A stretch of DNA of 47,515 bases from Rossellomorea sp. SC111 (GCF_024733565.1 NZ_JANIOC010000026.1:1-47515); one strand, 5' to 3'; shown: positions 7,635 through 16,306, counted from the stretch's first letter. Numbers and translations: made by a program. Notes: a model not told the origin generated them from the sequence alone.

Positions 7635-7638
7635 ATGA

Positions 7639-8667
7639 ATGGGGAAACAAAAATGGCTCTGGATGCTTGGAATCATTCTCTTTCTTCTTACCGGATGCCA
7701 GGAATCAAATCAAGCCGCACAGCCTCCTGACGAGAATGATTCTGAACTGAATGCGGATGTGGTGAATGTACATGGCGGGATTACAGGATTGGATAAAATG
7801 GAGAACTATTTTCAACAGGTAGAGAAGGAGAAAAAAGGAGATTTGAGAGTGGTCTCCTACACGATCGAGGGAGATCCCATACTCACGGATTTAGCTTACG
7901 ATGGAAAACACATTAATGTGACATTCGACTACACAAGAGACCAGTATGGCAATGGCGAGGTGAAGTCCTTTCAATGCGGAAAACTGAAACGGGAAGAAAA
8001 TCCTACTAATCTGTCCTATTATCTGACAGGTTGTGAGGGTGTAAAGGGTGAAACCTGGGGGGTTCTCGAAACTTCTTATGACGTAAAGCGCCAGGATGCT
8101 TTTGAAGTGGAGTTAAGATACGGTGCCAAAGAAGGAGAAAAACAAACGATTCAACTAAATGATGAGGATAAGCAAGAGGTCTATAAGCAGCTGGTGTTGG
8201 CGAATTATTTAGACTCCAAGCCTACGAGTGATGAATGCCTTAAAGGAAAAAAGGCGGACAACTATTTGATGAAAGTGAAGATAAATGGGGGAAACCGCAC
8301 TCTTAACTGGAATGCCTGCGGATCTCATGAAAGTTCCAAGCCCTTCACTGATATTGCAGAGTACATCATTCATGCATCCAAACATCCCACAAAAACCAGT
8401 GAAAATGTCGTCTACGGTTACATCTTAGAGGTGGAGGAAAATCAAATCTTGATTGGAGAAGATTTGACGGCTGCTGATTTAGTGTCGCTGGAAAAGGTTG
8501 AAGGGGAAGAGTTATCGAATTATGACATTACCTTTTTATATGTGGAAACGGGTGACGCCCAAGAATTTTCAGAGGGAGACAAAATTGTCATGAAAGTCGA
8601 TGAGGTGTTGGAGGAAGGTTCTCCCGGAAGAGTCAAGGCGAGTGATATTAAAAAGATAACTGAATAG
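7639..8667 (+). CDS. Lipoprotein, DUF4362-like with DUF3221-like C-terminus
   Basis: A 342-residue predicted lipoprotein. The signal peptide (MGKQKWLWMLGIILFLLTGC) ends in the lipobox LTGC with Cys20 as the lipidation site, so the protein would be anchored on the outer face of the membrane. The middle part (about residues 38-250) resembles DUF4362 and contains four conserved-looking cysteines (FQCGK, LTGCEG, DECLKG, NACGS). The last ~85 residues (VYGYILEVEENQILIG onward) look like the DUF3221 beta-barrel domain seen in other Bacillus lipoproteins. A strong SD (GGAGGTAAATGA) overlaps the end of the HIT-like gene. No function is known for either domain. Confidence 0.78.
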   Translation: MGKQKWLWMLGIILFLLTGCQESNQAAQPPDENDSELNADVVNVHGGITGLDKMENYFQQVEKEKKGDLRVVSYTIEGDPILTDLAYDGKHINVTFDYTRDQYGNGEVKSFQCGKLKREENPTNLSYYLTGCEGVKGETWGVLETSYDVKRQDAFEVELRYGAKEGEKQTIQLNDEDKQEVYKQLVLANYLDSKPTSDECLKGKKADNYLMKVKINGGNRTLNWNACGSHESSKPFTDIAEYIIHASKHPTKTSENVVYGYILEVEENQILIGEDLTAADLVSLEKVEGEELSNYDITFLYVETGDAQEFSEGDKIVMKVDEVLEEGSPGRVKASDIKKITE

Positions 8668-8867
8668 TAATAGGTAATGATCAGTCGTCGACATAACGTT
8701 ATCCTAAGAAAATATTGAGTTGGGAAATGAGATTTGAAATAATTGGTATGGGAGAAGGGTACTAATACAGCTGGGAAATTTCATCAAGATTTCTCCATAG
8801 AGGGGAATAACAAGAAGGATGTTTTATAAGTTGGAGAGTCATAATCTTGATGAGAGGGAGCGATTTT

Positions 8868-9506
8868 ATGGGGGTTACGGTTTCTAAAGGGGAATTGCGT
8901 GGCACGGCTTCTGGTGTACTATTCATGGCGTTTTTCGGTACACTTTGGGCGTATACAGGCATCATGGGATTGCAGGGATGGGGGAGCCCCTGGTTGTTGA
9001 CGGTTGCGTTGGCGATTGGTTTCTTGTTGGTTCTTTCCGGTTTCTCGCTGATTCACGTTTCTAAGGAATTTCCGGATGGAGTATCCAGTCGAGAAGGGAA
9101 TAACAGCAGGAAAAGGAAAATGAGAAAATGGTTTAATATCATTTTCGCTGGGGAAGGAATAGCGATCGGCATCGCTATCGCTGTGTGCAATGCTGTTGGA
9201 CACACGGAAAATATTCCAATCGTCATTGCGATCATTGTCGGTCTTCATTTTCTTCCACTGGCACGACTATTTCGGGTCAGCATTTATTATTATACGGGCA
9301 TTTTACTGTGTGTAGTTCCTGTGATCACCTGGCTGTTCATACCTGAGACCGCCACGTTGAGTGGTCATGAGCTGAATGCCTATATGTCTGCCGTAGGATT
9401 AGGATCGGCGTTGATTCTATGGGTGACGAGTATTGCCATATGGATGACAGGGAGAAGATTGATGGGACTTGTACCTGATCAGGTGACAAATGATCTAACA
9501 CGCTAA
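8868..9506 (+). CDS. Multi-pass membrane protein, DUF7010-like
   Basis: A 212-residue membrane protein with about six helices: GVLFMAFFGTLWAYTG, WLLTVALAIGFLLVLSG, IIFAGEGIAIGIAIAV, IPIVIAIIVGLHFLPL, YYYTGILLCVVPVITW and the C-terminal MSAVGLGSALILWVTSIAIW. A basic loop (NNSRKRKMRKW) lies after the second helix. This pattern resembles DUF7010 membrane proteins of Firmicutes; the function is unknown. ATG at 8868 is chosen because GAGGGAG lies 7 nt upstream; an in-frame ATG at 8850 is the alternative. The 179-bp gap before it shows no clear signal. It is followed at once by its own long-stem terminator. Confidence 0.7.
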   Translation: MGVTVSKGELRGTASGVLFMAFFGTLWAYTGIMGLQGWGSPWLLTVALAIGFLLVLSGFSLIHVSKEFPDGVSSREGNNSRKRKMRKWFNIIFAGEGIAIGIAIAVCNAVGHTENIPIVIAIIVGLHFLPLARLFRVSIYYYTGILLCVVPVITWLFIPETATLSGHELNAYMSAVGLGSALILWVTSIAIWMTGRRLMGLVPDQVTNDLTR

Positions 9507-9510
9507 AGTT

Positions 9511-9565
9511 AAACATCTCTGCAAGCGGAGAAGACCCTCTGCCTGCAGGGATGTTTATTTATTTT
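9511..9565 (+). terminator. Terminator of the DUF7010-like gene
   Basis: Long stem AAACATCTCTGCA with TGCAGGGATGTTT (one G-U), an inner GCGGAG/CTCTGC helix, then ATTTATTTTA. Confidence 0.85.
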
Positions 9566-9629
9566 AGGTTGAACATTCAAAATATTTATGAAATAATTAC
9601 CAATACCAATATAAGAGAGGAAGGAAGCT

Positions 9630-9668
9630 ATGATTCTAATACGTTTTCTCAATCCATTCGATCATTAG
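9630..9668 (+). CDS. Possible 12-residue leader peptide before the exporter
   Basis: ATG at 9630 follows a strong purine-rich SD (AGAGAGGAAGGA) and opens a 12-codon frame (MILIRFLNPFDH) ending in TAG, 84 bp before the exporter start. AATCC (9650-9654) could pair with GGATT (9741-9745) next to the exporter SD, and GATCATTA occurs both at the end of this frame and just before that SD. Leader peptides before macrolide and other antibiotic resistance genes work by ribosome stalling; that this one does is inference. Alternatively it is the remnant of a frameshifted small gene, since the +2 frame stays open to 9736. Confidence 0.35.
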   Translation: MILIRFLNPFDH

Positions 9669-9752
9669 AACTCATCCATCGTGTGGAAACCGCCTTGATG
9701 ACAGCAATTGACAACCGCTTATTTGCTGATCATTAAAGGAGGATTTTCATTT

Positions 9753-10967
9753 ATGAATAAACAATTAATGATTCTGTTGACAGGCAGAATCATCACGAAT
9801 TTTGCTGACAGCTTTTACATGATTGCGACGATCTGGTACGTGAAATCGGCTACGTCTTCGCCCTTATTAATTGGATTGACAAGTGCAGTGGCCATCCTGC
9901 CCGTCACGATTCAATTTCTATACGGTCCGATCATTGACCGGTTTTCGAAAAAGAAGATTCTATTTGTCGCCATGCTCGGCCAAGGGGCACTGGTCAGCGT
10001 GATCTCGATCTTGTATTATACGAATCTCTTATGGCTGCCCCTGTTATTGACTTTGATGTTCGTGGCGCTTTCGTTATCAGAATGTACATACCCGACTGAA
10101 AGTGCACTGATTGAGAGCCTGACTCCACGTGAACAGCTAACAAGGGTGAACTCCATCTTCGCCTTTTCGTATCAAACTCTTGATATTATATGTGATGCTG
10201 TCTCGGGGATTTTGATCGCCTTTGTTGGATTGGGTTTGATATATGTGACGAACAGTATATTATTGCTGGGGACTGGACTGCTGTTTTTATTCTATTTAAA
10301 CGTTCCTAGATCGACAAAGGAAACGGAACTGAGAACGGTTCATTTTATCAAACAGTACAAGGATGATTTCAAAGATGGATTCCAGGTCGTGAAAAAACGC
10401 TATACCCTTCTAAGCGTCGTATTCGGCATCATTGGGATGAACGTGATGGCGACCATGGGGATTAGCATGCTGCCGGTTATTTCGGAATCATCTGCGGATT
10501 ATGGATTCTGGCTGACGGCCATGTCTTTAGGCACTCTGACAGGGACCGTACTATCCAGTAAGGTAGAGAAAATCGCGCTAAATCGCATTCTACCGCTGCT
10601 GTCTCTTTGGTCCGGCATGTGTTGGATGCTCGCGTTTGCACTAAAGGACTTGGCGATACTGCCATATCTATTATTCGCTATATCTTGGATGGGAATCGGC
10701 GTCATAGGGATTTATGTACAAACGTTGATTCAGGTCAATCTTCCAGAAGGTTATATAGGAATCGGGTTTGCCTTCATTTCGTCGCTGCTCGGGTCACTCA
10801 GCCCACTGGGGTATCTCCTCGGCGGTGTGATTGGGGAGTTCACTTCCGGAAGATTCCCATTGGTGATTTCAGGTGTGGGTTATCTGGTCTTTGCCTTGTA
10901 CTTCAGGGTGAATCCTAAGTTGAGGAATTTGAACAAGCCTTTAAGCGTCCGATTTGAAGATTCGTAA
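9753..10967 (+). CDS. MFS exporter, DHA3 (MefA-like) group
   Basis: A 404-residue, 12-helix transporter of the DHA3 branch, which includes macrolide (MefA) and other drug exporters. Helix 1 (LLTGRIITNFADSFYMIATIWYV) and the helix 2-3 loop (GPIIDRFSKKKILF) carry the group's typical residues. ATG at 9753 is used because AAAGGAGG precedes it; earlier in-frame codons lie before that SD. A small hairpin terminator follows its stop, so it may be separate from the hydrolase operon downstream, although all genes point the same way. Substrate is unknown. A possible leader peptide precedes it. Confidence 0.85.
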   Translation: MNKQLMILLTGRIITNFADSFYMIATIWYVKSATSSPLLIGLTSAVAILPVTIQFLYGPIIDRFSKKKILFVAMLGQGALVSVISILYYTNLLWLPLLLTLMFVALSLSECTYPTESALIESLTPREQLTRVNSIFAFSYQTLDIICDAVSGILIAFVGLGLIYVTNSILLLGTGLLFLFYLNVPRSTKETELRTVHFIKQYKDDFKDGFQVVKKRYTLLSVVFGIIGMNVMATMGISMLPVISESSADYGFWLTAMSLGTLTGTVLSSKVEKIALNRILPLLSLWSGMCWMLAFALKDLAILPYLLFAISWMGIGVIGIYVQTLIQVNLPEGYIGIGFAFISSLLGSLSPLGYLLGGVIGEFTSGRFPLVISGVGYLVFALYFRVNPKLRNLNKPLSVRFEDS

Positions 10968-10974
10968 TGTATCA

Positions 10975-11001
10975 GGTTTCCCATTTCGGGAAGCCTTTTT
11001 T
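10975..11001 (+). terminator. Short terminator after the DHA3 exporter
   Basis: 8-bp stem GGTTTCCC/GGGAAGCC (one G-U), 5-nt loop, then six T. It lies between the exporter stop and the next gene's SD and could be leaky because its stem is short. Confidence 0.75.
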
Positions 11002-11023
11002 AAAGCTGGTTAGGGGTGTAAGG

Positions 11024-11872
11024 ATGAAGAAATGGGAAAGAACGTTATTGCATTCAGAACGGGGGACATTTGAATTGTTCATTAAGGGGGAAGGCGACCC
11101 TCTATGTGTCACCCACCATTACTCGGAGTTCAATGAGACTGGAGACTATTTCGCGGAGACGTTCACAGAAACCAACCAGGTTTTCTTGATCAACTTGCGG
11201 GAAGCGGGAGAATCAGAAACAGCCCATGAATCTTATCACTTGAGTATGCTGGAAACCATATTTGACCTGGAGGCAATCCGGGAAGCATTAGGATTTCGGC
11301 AGTGGGGATTTGCCGGTCATTCAACGGGTGGAATGTTAGGGGTACTTTACGGCATTCATTTTTCAAGTAGTCTGGATTACACGGTGATTGTCGGGGCGGC
11401 GGCAAGGGAGTATATGACCTTCTCGAAGGATTGCATATACAACGAAGCACATCATGACTTTGGCAGGATGCAGGAACTCATTGAAGCGTTGAAACAATCG
11501 GGTTTATCTCTTGATAAGAGGAAAGAGCTTTCAGTAGAGAGAACGAAATTATCGTTACATAAACCTGAGGCATATCATGAACTTTTTTCCCTCAATATAC
11601 ATAAGGGGATGTCTGCAGCACGCATGAATTTTTTTATCCGTGAGCTGCAAGTCTTTGATGTATCAAGAAGATTGGAGCACATATCAGTTCCTTCCCTGAT
11701 CATGTGTGGACGGTTCGACGTGCAATGCCCGTTGAAGTATTCGATTGAAATGGCTGAAGGGATACGGGATTCCAGACTGATCATCTTCGAGAGGAGTAAT
11801 CACTATCCGTTTCTTGAGGAAGCAGACCGGTTTAAGGATGAGTATGAATTGTTTTTGAATGAAAGGAAGTAG
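11024..11872 (+). CDS. Alpha/beta hydrolase
   Basis: A 282-residue alpha/beta-hydrolase. The nucleophile elbow GHSTGG has Ser100; the acid is probably Asp232 (CGRFDVQCP) and the base His260 (SNHYPFLEE), which completes the catalytic triad in order. A helical lid region (about residues 130-200) lies between core strands. Such proteins cleave esters, lactones, peptides or similar bonds; the substrate is not known. ATG at 11024 is preferred, with AGGGGTG upstream. An ATG overlapping the exporter stop (10967) is possible, but the terminator lies between. The next gene starts 11 bp after its stop, and an SD overlaps this space, so both are probably in one operon. Confidence 0.85.
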   Translation: MKKWERTLLHSERGTFELFIKGEGDPLCVTHHYSEFNETGDYFAETFTETNQVFLINLREAGESETAHESYHLSMLETIFDLEAIREALGFRQWGFAGHSTGGMLGVLYGIHFSSSLDYTVIVGAAAREYMTFSKDCIYNEAHHDFGRMQELIEALKQSGLSLDKRKELSVERTKLSLHKPEAYHELFSLNIHKGMSAARMNFFIRELQVFDVSRRLEHISVPSLIMCGRFDVQCPLKYSIEMAEGIRDSRLIIFERSNHYPFLEEADRFKDEYELFLNERK

Positions 11873-11883
11873 GAGGAGCACAT

Positions 11884-12747
11884 ATGGTTTCAACTTATGA
11901 AAATAGAATAAGAGAGGTGTATCCGGAGTTCACGATCACTCACAGCGAAATGAATGAAATCGGTCAGAATAATGATGTCCTTATCGTGAACGGGTCCCTT
12001 GTGTTCAGGTTCCCAAAGTACATAGAAGGTATCAGGAAGTTAAAGAAAGAAACAAGAGTGTTGGAAGGTGTCGAGGGGAATCTCTCATTACAGGTCCCAT
12101 CCCCCCTTTATCAATCCATGGACTCTGAGGAAGTGGGGAAAGTGTTTACCGGGTACAAGATGATTGAGGGTGAACCCCTGTGGCCAGCTGTGTTTAAGGA
12201 TGAAGAACATAGTCAAAAAATCGCTTCCCAATTGGTGGGTTTTTTGACCGAATTGCATTCCCACTCTGTTGATGAAGTAGAGATTGAGAAGAAAAGTATC
12301 CATGAGATAAGAAGTTCGATTGTAAACCTTTACGACCGTTGCCAGGAGAAGCTCTTTCCACATATGAATGAAAAAGCAAAGGTGGAAGTACGCAAGCATT
12401 TCGACTCGTTCTTAGCCAATGAACATCTTCTTGACTTTCAACCTGTACTGATTCATGGAGACTTCGGCGCATCGAATATTCTGTGGAATCCAGCACGACA
12501 TGAGGTTTCCGGAATCATCGATTTTGGTGAAACGGAGGTGGGGGATCCAGCCTATGACTTTGCAGGATTATTATCCAGCTACGGGGAAACGTTTGTCAGA
12601 GATTGCCTGACATTATATCCCGGTGGCGATCAAATATTTGAGAGGATGAGCTTTTATCGGGGGACTTTCGCCTTGCAAGAAGCACTCCACGGCATTGAAC
12701 ATGGTGACCGGGAAGCCTTTGAAAACGGGATAAGGGGCTACAGATGA
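11884..12747 (+). CDS. Aminoglycoside phosphotransferase-family kinase
   Basis: A 287-residue kinase of the APH/choline-kinase superfamily, close in layout to APH(2'')-type enzymes. The catalytic loop is HGDFGASN (H191, D193 as base, N198) and the magnesium-binding aspartate is in IIDFGE (D213). The N-lobe has the VFRFPK strand carrying the ATP-binding lysine. Members phosphorylate aminoglycosides, homoserine, macrolides or other small hydroxyl compounds; which one applies here is unknown. AGGAGGAG precedes the ATG. It overlaps the next gene by 4 nt (ATGA), so translation is coupled. Confidence 0.85.
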   Translation: MVSTYENRIREVYPEFTITHSEMNEIGQNNDVLIVNGSLVFRFPKYIEGIRKLKKETRVLEGVEGNLSLQVPSPLYQSMDSEEVGKVFTGYKMIEGEPLWPAVFKDEEHSQKIASQLVGFLTELHSHSVDEVEIEKKSIHEIRSSIVNLYDRCQEKLFPHMNEKAKVEVRKHFDSFLANEHLLDFQPVLIHGDFGASNILWNPARHEVSGIIDFGETEVGDPAYDFAGLLSSYGETFVRDCLTLYPGGDQIFERMSFYRGTFALQEALHGIEHGDREAFENGIRGYR

Positions 12748-13211
12748 TTGGCTTCGAAAAAAATCAGATTGGTCAATGGAAAATAGAGCAGGAGATCATG
12801 AATTCAAATCCAGCTTATAATCTTCTATCCAAAAATAAAGAGATCATCGATTTCGAGGATATTTGTGCTGAGTATGAAGAATCTGAACGGCTTGGTATCG
12901 TGCGGCTTTTCATCAAAAAGGACAGTCGATACATAGGACTCATCGATTACACATTAAACAATCCTAAAGATCAGACTCCCTGGGTCAGTTTATTTGTCAT
13001 TCATCAAAGGTTTCAAGGGGCAGGGTATTCCATGTCAGCCCATGGATTGCTGGAAGACGTAATCAGGAGAGAAAGTCACACCAAATTGCGTTTGGCGGTA
13101 CATCAAGAAAATGATCAAGGAATCAAGTTTTGGAATAAGCTTGGCTATGAACCTTTTAAAGAAGTGGTGTATGAGGGGAGGCAGCACTGTTGTTTGGAGA
13201 AGTTTTTGTAA
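12744..13211 (+). CDS. GNAT-family N-acetyltransferase
   Basis: A 155-residue GNAT protein. The acetyl-CoA loop is HQRFQGAG (residues 87-94), and the C-terminal NDQGIKFWNKLGYEPFKEV is the usual motif B end. The start ATG overlaps the stop of the kinase gene (ATGA). This tight coupling to an APH-type kinase and to another GNAT suggests a shared small-molecule substrate or shared regulation, but the substrate is unknown. Confidence 0.83.
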   Translation: MIGFEKNQIGQWKIEQEIMNSNPAYNLLSKNKEIIDFEDICAEYEESERLGIVRLFIKKDSRYIGLIDYTLNNPKDQTPWVSLFVIHQRFQGAGYSMSAHGLLEDVIRRESHTKLRLAVHQENDQGIKFWNKLGYEPFKEVVYEGRQHCCLEKFL

Positions 13212-13624
13212 TAGAGGAGATCGTATCGAGTTGTATTCATCCTGACATCCAGACGTTATTGTCTTACGCAACCTCCCTTGAGAAAGTAAAGGGGGAATAT
13301 GCTTCTTATCTTTACTCCAACAGGCGGAAGCTATTGGGATTTAGAGTAGGAGAGACCGTAATTGGATGTATCGGAATTGAATTTCTGGATGGTGACAGGT
13401 GTGAAATCAAACATGTAGCCGTGATGCCGGACCGCCGTGGCGAGGGTGTTGGAATCAAGATGGTTGATTTTATCCTCGAGCATTATTCCATCTCCTGCAT
13501 GGTTGCTGAAACAGATCGCGATGCTGTGTTGTTTTATAAGAAGATAGGGTTTGAGATTGCGAGTTTGGGGGAGAAATTTCCTGGGGTAGAGCGGTTTAGA
13601 TGTGTAAGGATTCGGGAGGGATGA
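13190..13624 (+). CDS. GNAT-family N-acetyltransferase
   Basis: A 144-residue GNAT acetyltransferase. The strand EIKHVAVMPDRRGEGVG carries the acetyl-CoA loop (RRGEGVG, residues 82-88), and AVLFYKKIGFEIAS is the C-terminal part. The start is taken as TTG at 13190, because GGGAGG lies ~8 nt upstream inside the previous gene; this gives a 22-nt overlap with it. It differs clearly from the preceding GNAT, so this is not a recent duplication. Substrate unknown. Confidence 0.82.
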   Translation: MFGEVFVIEEIVSSCIHPDIQTLLSYATSLEKVKGEYASYLYSNRRKLLGFRVGETVIGCIGIEFLDGDRCEIKHVAVMPDRRGEGVGIKMVDFILEHYSISCMVAETDRDAVLFYKKIGFEIASLGEKFPGVERFRCVRIREG

Positions 13625-13626
13625 GC

Positions 13627-14484
13627 ATGAAGGAAGTTACAATAACGTTTGACCACCACACCTTTACCACATATGAAATAGGTGATGAAAACCTACCCAC
13701 TCTTGTGTGTCTGCACGGAATGACAGGGGACTCCAAGAGTTTTATTGAACTTGCTGGATATCTCCGCAACGATTTTCATATTATTCTATTGGATCTTCCT
13801 GGACACGGAGAAACCGAGTCTCTGAGAACCGAAGACGACTACCTTTTTTCATCACTTGCAAAACGGATCATGAACGTGATCACCAGAATGACGACTGAAC
13901 CAGTATATGTATTGGGTCATTCCTGGGGAGCAGATCTGTCACTGCATATGGCAAAGCAGTACCCGGGTCAAATAAAGGGTCTAATTTTAATAGACGGAGG
14001 GTACGTTTTCCCTGAAATGGTTGTGGGATATTCAAAGGGAAAAGCTCTGTCAGACTGGGTGGAATACATAGATTCGAGCCGTTATCAGTCCTGGACTGAT
14101 GTGGTGGATGTATATCAAGAGTACACGACAAAACCTTGGAATCTACAGCTTGATGGGATTATCTCTACTAACTTTGTAGTAGTGGATGACCATTATCAGT
14201 TGAGGGCCGACAGGGACAGTCTTTTGGCGACGATCAAAGCATTTTATCATGAACCCTGTTCAACAACCTATCAAGAGATTAAGTGCCCTGTATTATTCTT
14301 TCATGCTACTGTTCCCATTTCAGACCCCTCAAGGCAGAAAGCAATCGATAGACTGCAGCGTTCCGTCATGAGGACTAATATTGTCGGGATCGAAAATACG
14401 AAACATAACGTGCATTGGGATTGTCCAGATCGAGTAGGGAAAGTGATTCGGGATTGGATTTTTCAAAATGAATCCCCTATATAA
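13627..14484 (+). CDS. Alpha/beta hydrolase
   Basis: A 285-residue alpha/beta-hydrolase. The oxyanion region is LHGMTGDSKSF, followed by LDLPGHGET, and the nucleophile elbow is GHSWGA with Ser99. The base is probably His260 or His263 in TKHNVHWD; the acid lies in the segment around FHATVPISDPS but is not certain. ATG at 13627 is preferred because GGGAGGG is 6 nt upstream; ATG at 13621 overlaps the previous stop. It is the last gene of the coupled run starting at 11,024, and its stop is followed by a hairpin shared with the convergent anti-sigma gene. Confidence 0.85.
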   Translation: MKEVTITFDHHTFTTYEIGDENLPTLVCLHGMTGDSKSFIELAGYLRNDFHIILLDLPGHGETESLRTEDDYLFSSLAKRIMNVITRMTTEPVYVLGHSWGADLSLHMAKQYPGQIKGLILIDGGYVFPEMVVGYSKGKALSDWVEYIDSSRYQSWTDVVDVYQEYTTKPWNLQLDGIISTNFVVVDDHYQLRADRDSLLATIKAFYHEPCSTTYQEIKCPVLFFHATVPISDPSRQKAIDRLQRSVMRTNIVGIENTKHNVHWDCPDRVGKVIRDWIFQNESPI

Positions 14485-14510
14485 GTCTTGCTTTCAACTT
14501 AAATAGGGGA
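14473..14510. terminator. Hairpin between convergent operons
   Basis: 14-bp stem (14473-14486 with 14497-14510, one mismatch) and a 10-nt loop. It overlaps the last codons of the hydrolase gene and ends just before the stop of the anti-sigma gene. There is no long T-run on either strand, so termination may be weak. Confidence 0.6.
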
Positions 14511-14518
14511 CTGATCAT

Positions 14519-15535
14519 TTATTCTTTTAAATCAATAATAATCGGTTCGAGTTCAATCTCTGTATGCCCTTTCCCCGACCCGAGACTCGCAATTTCAATG
14601 GGTTCGATGATGAGTCGACTGGCTCCATCCTGGATGGTTCCGAATTCTGTTGTCCCCTCGTAAGTTTTTCCGTTATCTGTTGAAAAACCACCACCGCCCG
14701 TTCCGTCCATATATACATGACCCAGGTCGTCCGTCACTTTGAATACGGGTGATACCTCCGGCCACTCCTCGAGCAGGTCGTCCGTCGTCACCTGCTTATA
14801 AGCAATGACGGTGGATACATCGGTAAACTCAACAGATTTCAACGTGAAGGTTACATCTTTACTCTGAACCGTTTCATTGATAAGCTGCAGATCGCCTTCC
14901 AGCCGTTTTAATGAGAAAGCGAAAGACCAGTCACCTTTCACTTCCGTATCATTGGACGTGCTGTAAAGAGTCTGTGGTTCCCAGGTTATCTCCACCTTTT
15001 CCGGAAAGTCGCCGCCTTTAAAGCTCGGGGTGATGGTGGACAGTCCGACATAGCGGGTAGGGCTGATCTTGGTGAGTTGATCGCTTCCGCCGCTTCCGTT
15101 CGCCCCCTTGATGTCAAACCAATTCCCCCCGCTGTGTATGTCTTCCCCGAAATCTTTGTCTGTTTCGATGGCATAGGATATTTTAATATTCGTGCCGTCA
15201 TAAACGGCGTTATCAATCAGGATGGTCACGCCATTACTTGTTTCGGTAAGACCGATATCAGTCGAGTAGTCTTCAAACTCTTTATATGGTTCATCACTAA
15301 AATAGCGTATGACATCGTCCATGAACGGGAGTTGTGTGGCAAAAGACGGATAGGCAAAGCTTGCTGCTGTGGAGACGCCGATCAGCATAACGGATGCGAC
15401 GGCCATATTCCTCCAAACATTTGTCTTTTTCCGTTTATTTAATACATGTTGTTTGACGCGCTTCTTTTCCAACTCTGTCACTTCTTCGAGTTCAAGTGAA
15501 TCTATATCTAATTCCATCCATTCCTTCATGCTCAT
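14519..15535 (-). CDS. Probable membrane anti-sigma factor (DUF4179)
   Basis: A 338-residue protein with a ~40-residue acidic and basic cytoplasmic N-terminus, one membrane helix (NMAVASVMLIGVSTAASFAY, about residues 43-62) and a large outside beta-rich domain typical of the DUF4179 family. DUF4179 proteins are encoded next to ECF sigma genes and act as their membrane-bound inhibitors. Here the start ATG overlaps the stop of the sigma gene by 4 nt (ATGA), which fits. The inducing signal is unknown. A shared hairpin separates it from the convergent hydrolase operon. Confidence 0.82.
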   Translation of the reverse strand: MSMKEWMELDIDSLELEEVTELEKKRVKQHVLNKRKKTNVWRNMAVASVMLIGVSTAASFAYPSFATQLPFMDDVIRYFSDEPYKEFEDYSTDIGLTETSNGVTILIDNAVYDGTNIKISYAIETDKDFGEDIHSGGNWFDIKGANGSGGSDQLTKISPTRYVGLSTITPSFKGGDFPEKVEITWEPQTLYSTSNDTEVKGDWSFAFSLKRLEGDLQLINETVQSKDVTFTLKSVEFTDVSTVIAYKQVTTDDLLEEWPEVSPVFKVTDDLGHVYMDGTGGGGFSTDNGKTYEGTTEFGTIQDGASRLIIEPIEIASLGSGKGHTEIELEPIIIDLKE

Positions 15536-16095
15536 ATCAGTCGCTCCTTTAATTTCACATTCGTCGCTAATTTTTTCTTTCCGCGGTATAACCGGTTATC
15601 CACCGCTGCTTTCGAAAGGTTTAGGTGATCTGCAATTTCCATATTGGTTAAGTCCAGGTAATACTTCATTATGAAGATGTCCCGGTCCAGCTCCTCCAGC
15701 AGGCTGATAGCTGCAAGTAATTCATTTTTTTCTTCCCGTCGCAATAAGGATATATCGGTTCCCGGAGTACTTGATTTTGCAAGGAGGGATTCGTCCTGCT
15801 GTTCGCGGGCATTCCGTTTTTCCGCCTGCCGGTATCGGTCGATCGCCTTATACTTGGCTATCATCCCAATCCATTTCTTGAAATCCTCTTTCTCGCCTTT
15901 AAATTGATGGGCATTCTGCCAGACAGTGAGGAATACGTCATTGATGCATTCATCCACATCAAGTCGGTTTCCGTTGTGTAAGATCTTCATGGAAATGGTT
16001 TTCACAAGTGGCATGTAAGCGTCGATCACATACTCCAATGCGTCTTCCTTTTTCTTTATTAACCTGGTGATGAAATTGGTCGGTGAACTTTTCAT
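15532..16095 (-). CDS. ECF-type RNA polymerase sigma factor
   Basis: A 187-residue ECF sigma factor. Region 2 runs about residues 20-95 (DVDECINDVFLTVWQNAHQFKG, then FKKWIGMIAKYKAIDRYRQ) and region 4 is the helix-turn-helix near LTNMEIADHLNLSKAAVDNRLYRGKKKL. The two are joined by a polar linker (REQQDESLLAKSSTPG). AAGGAGCG precedes the ATG on the minus strand. It forms a translationally coupled pair with the DUF4179 anti-sigma gene. It is only distantly related to the sigma factor at 2661-3188, so the window holds two separate signalling modules. Upstream lies a 339-bp gap with a 21-bp tandem repeat; no clear ECF-type AAC/CGTC promoter was found. Confidence 0.9.
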   Translation of the reverse strand: MKSSPTNFITRLIKKKEDALEYVIDAYMPLVKTISMKILHNGNRLDVDECINDVFLTVWQNAHQFKGEKEDFKKWIGMIAKYKAIDRYRQAEKRNAREQQDESLLAKSSTPGTDISLLRREEKNELLAAISLLEELDRDIFIMKYYLDLTNMEIADHLNLSKAAVDNRLYRGKKKLATNVKLKERLI

Positions 16096-16243
16096 TTGAT
16101 TCGCTCCTTATATGATCGAAAGGCCTTTACATTATGTACAACGAATGGAAGTGGAAAAGATTCTCATCGTAAATGGAGTTTTTTTGATTGATTGATTCTT
16201 TCTAGTATACAGTGAAGGTTGGAGATTTGCTGGGTGTTGGATA

Positions 16244-16306
16244 ATTATGTAAAATAACGCAATTGTCAGTAGAAATGACACAATCGAGGTCCTTTATGAC
16301 GCAATC
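16244..16306. repeat. Three degenerate 21-bp tandem repeats
   Basis: Three consecutive 21-bp units (16244-16264, 16265-16285, 16286-16306) each end in AT(A/G)AC(G/A)CAAT(T/C). A weaker fourth core (ATGACTCTCATC) lies at 16323-16334. On the minus strand the unit begins GATTGCGTCAT. The array lies in the gap between the ytrI terminator and the ECF sigma gene. Confidence 0.6.

Noticed and set aside
9551..9736. A 61-codon frame before the DHA3 exporter
   Set aside because: It starts inside the preceding terminator hairpin and lacks an SD at any start; kept only as part of the leader discussion.
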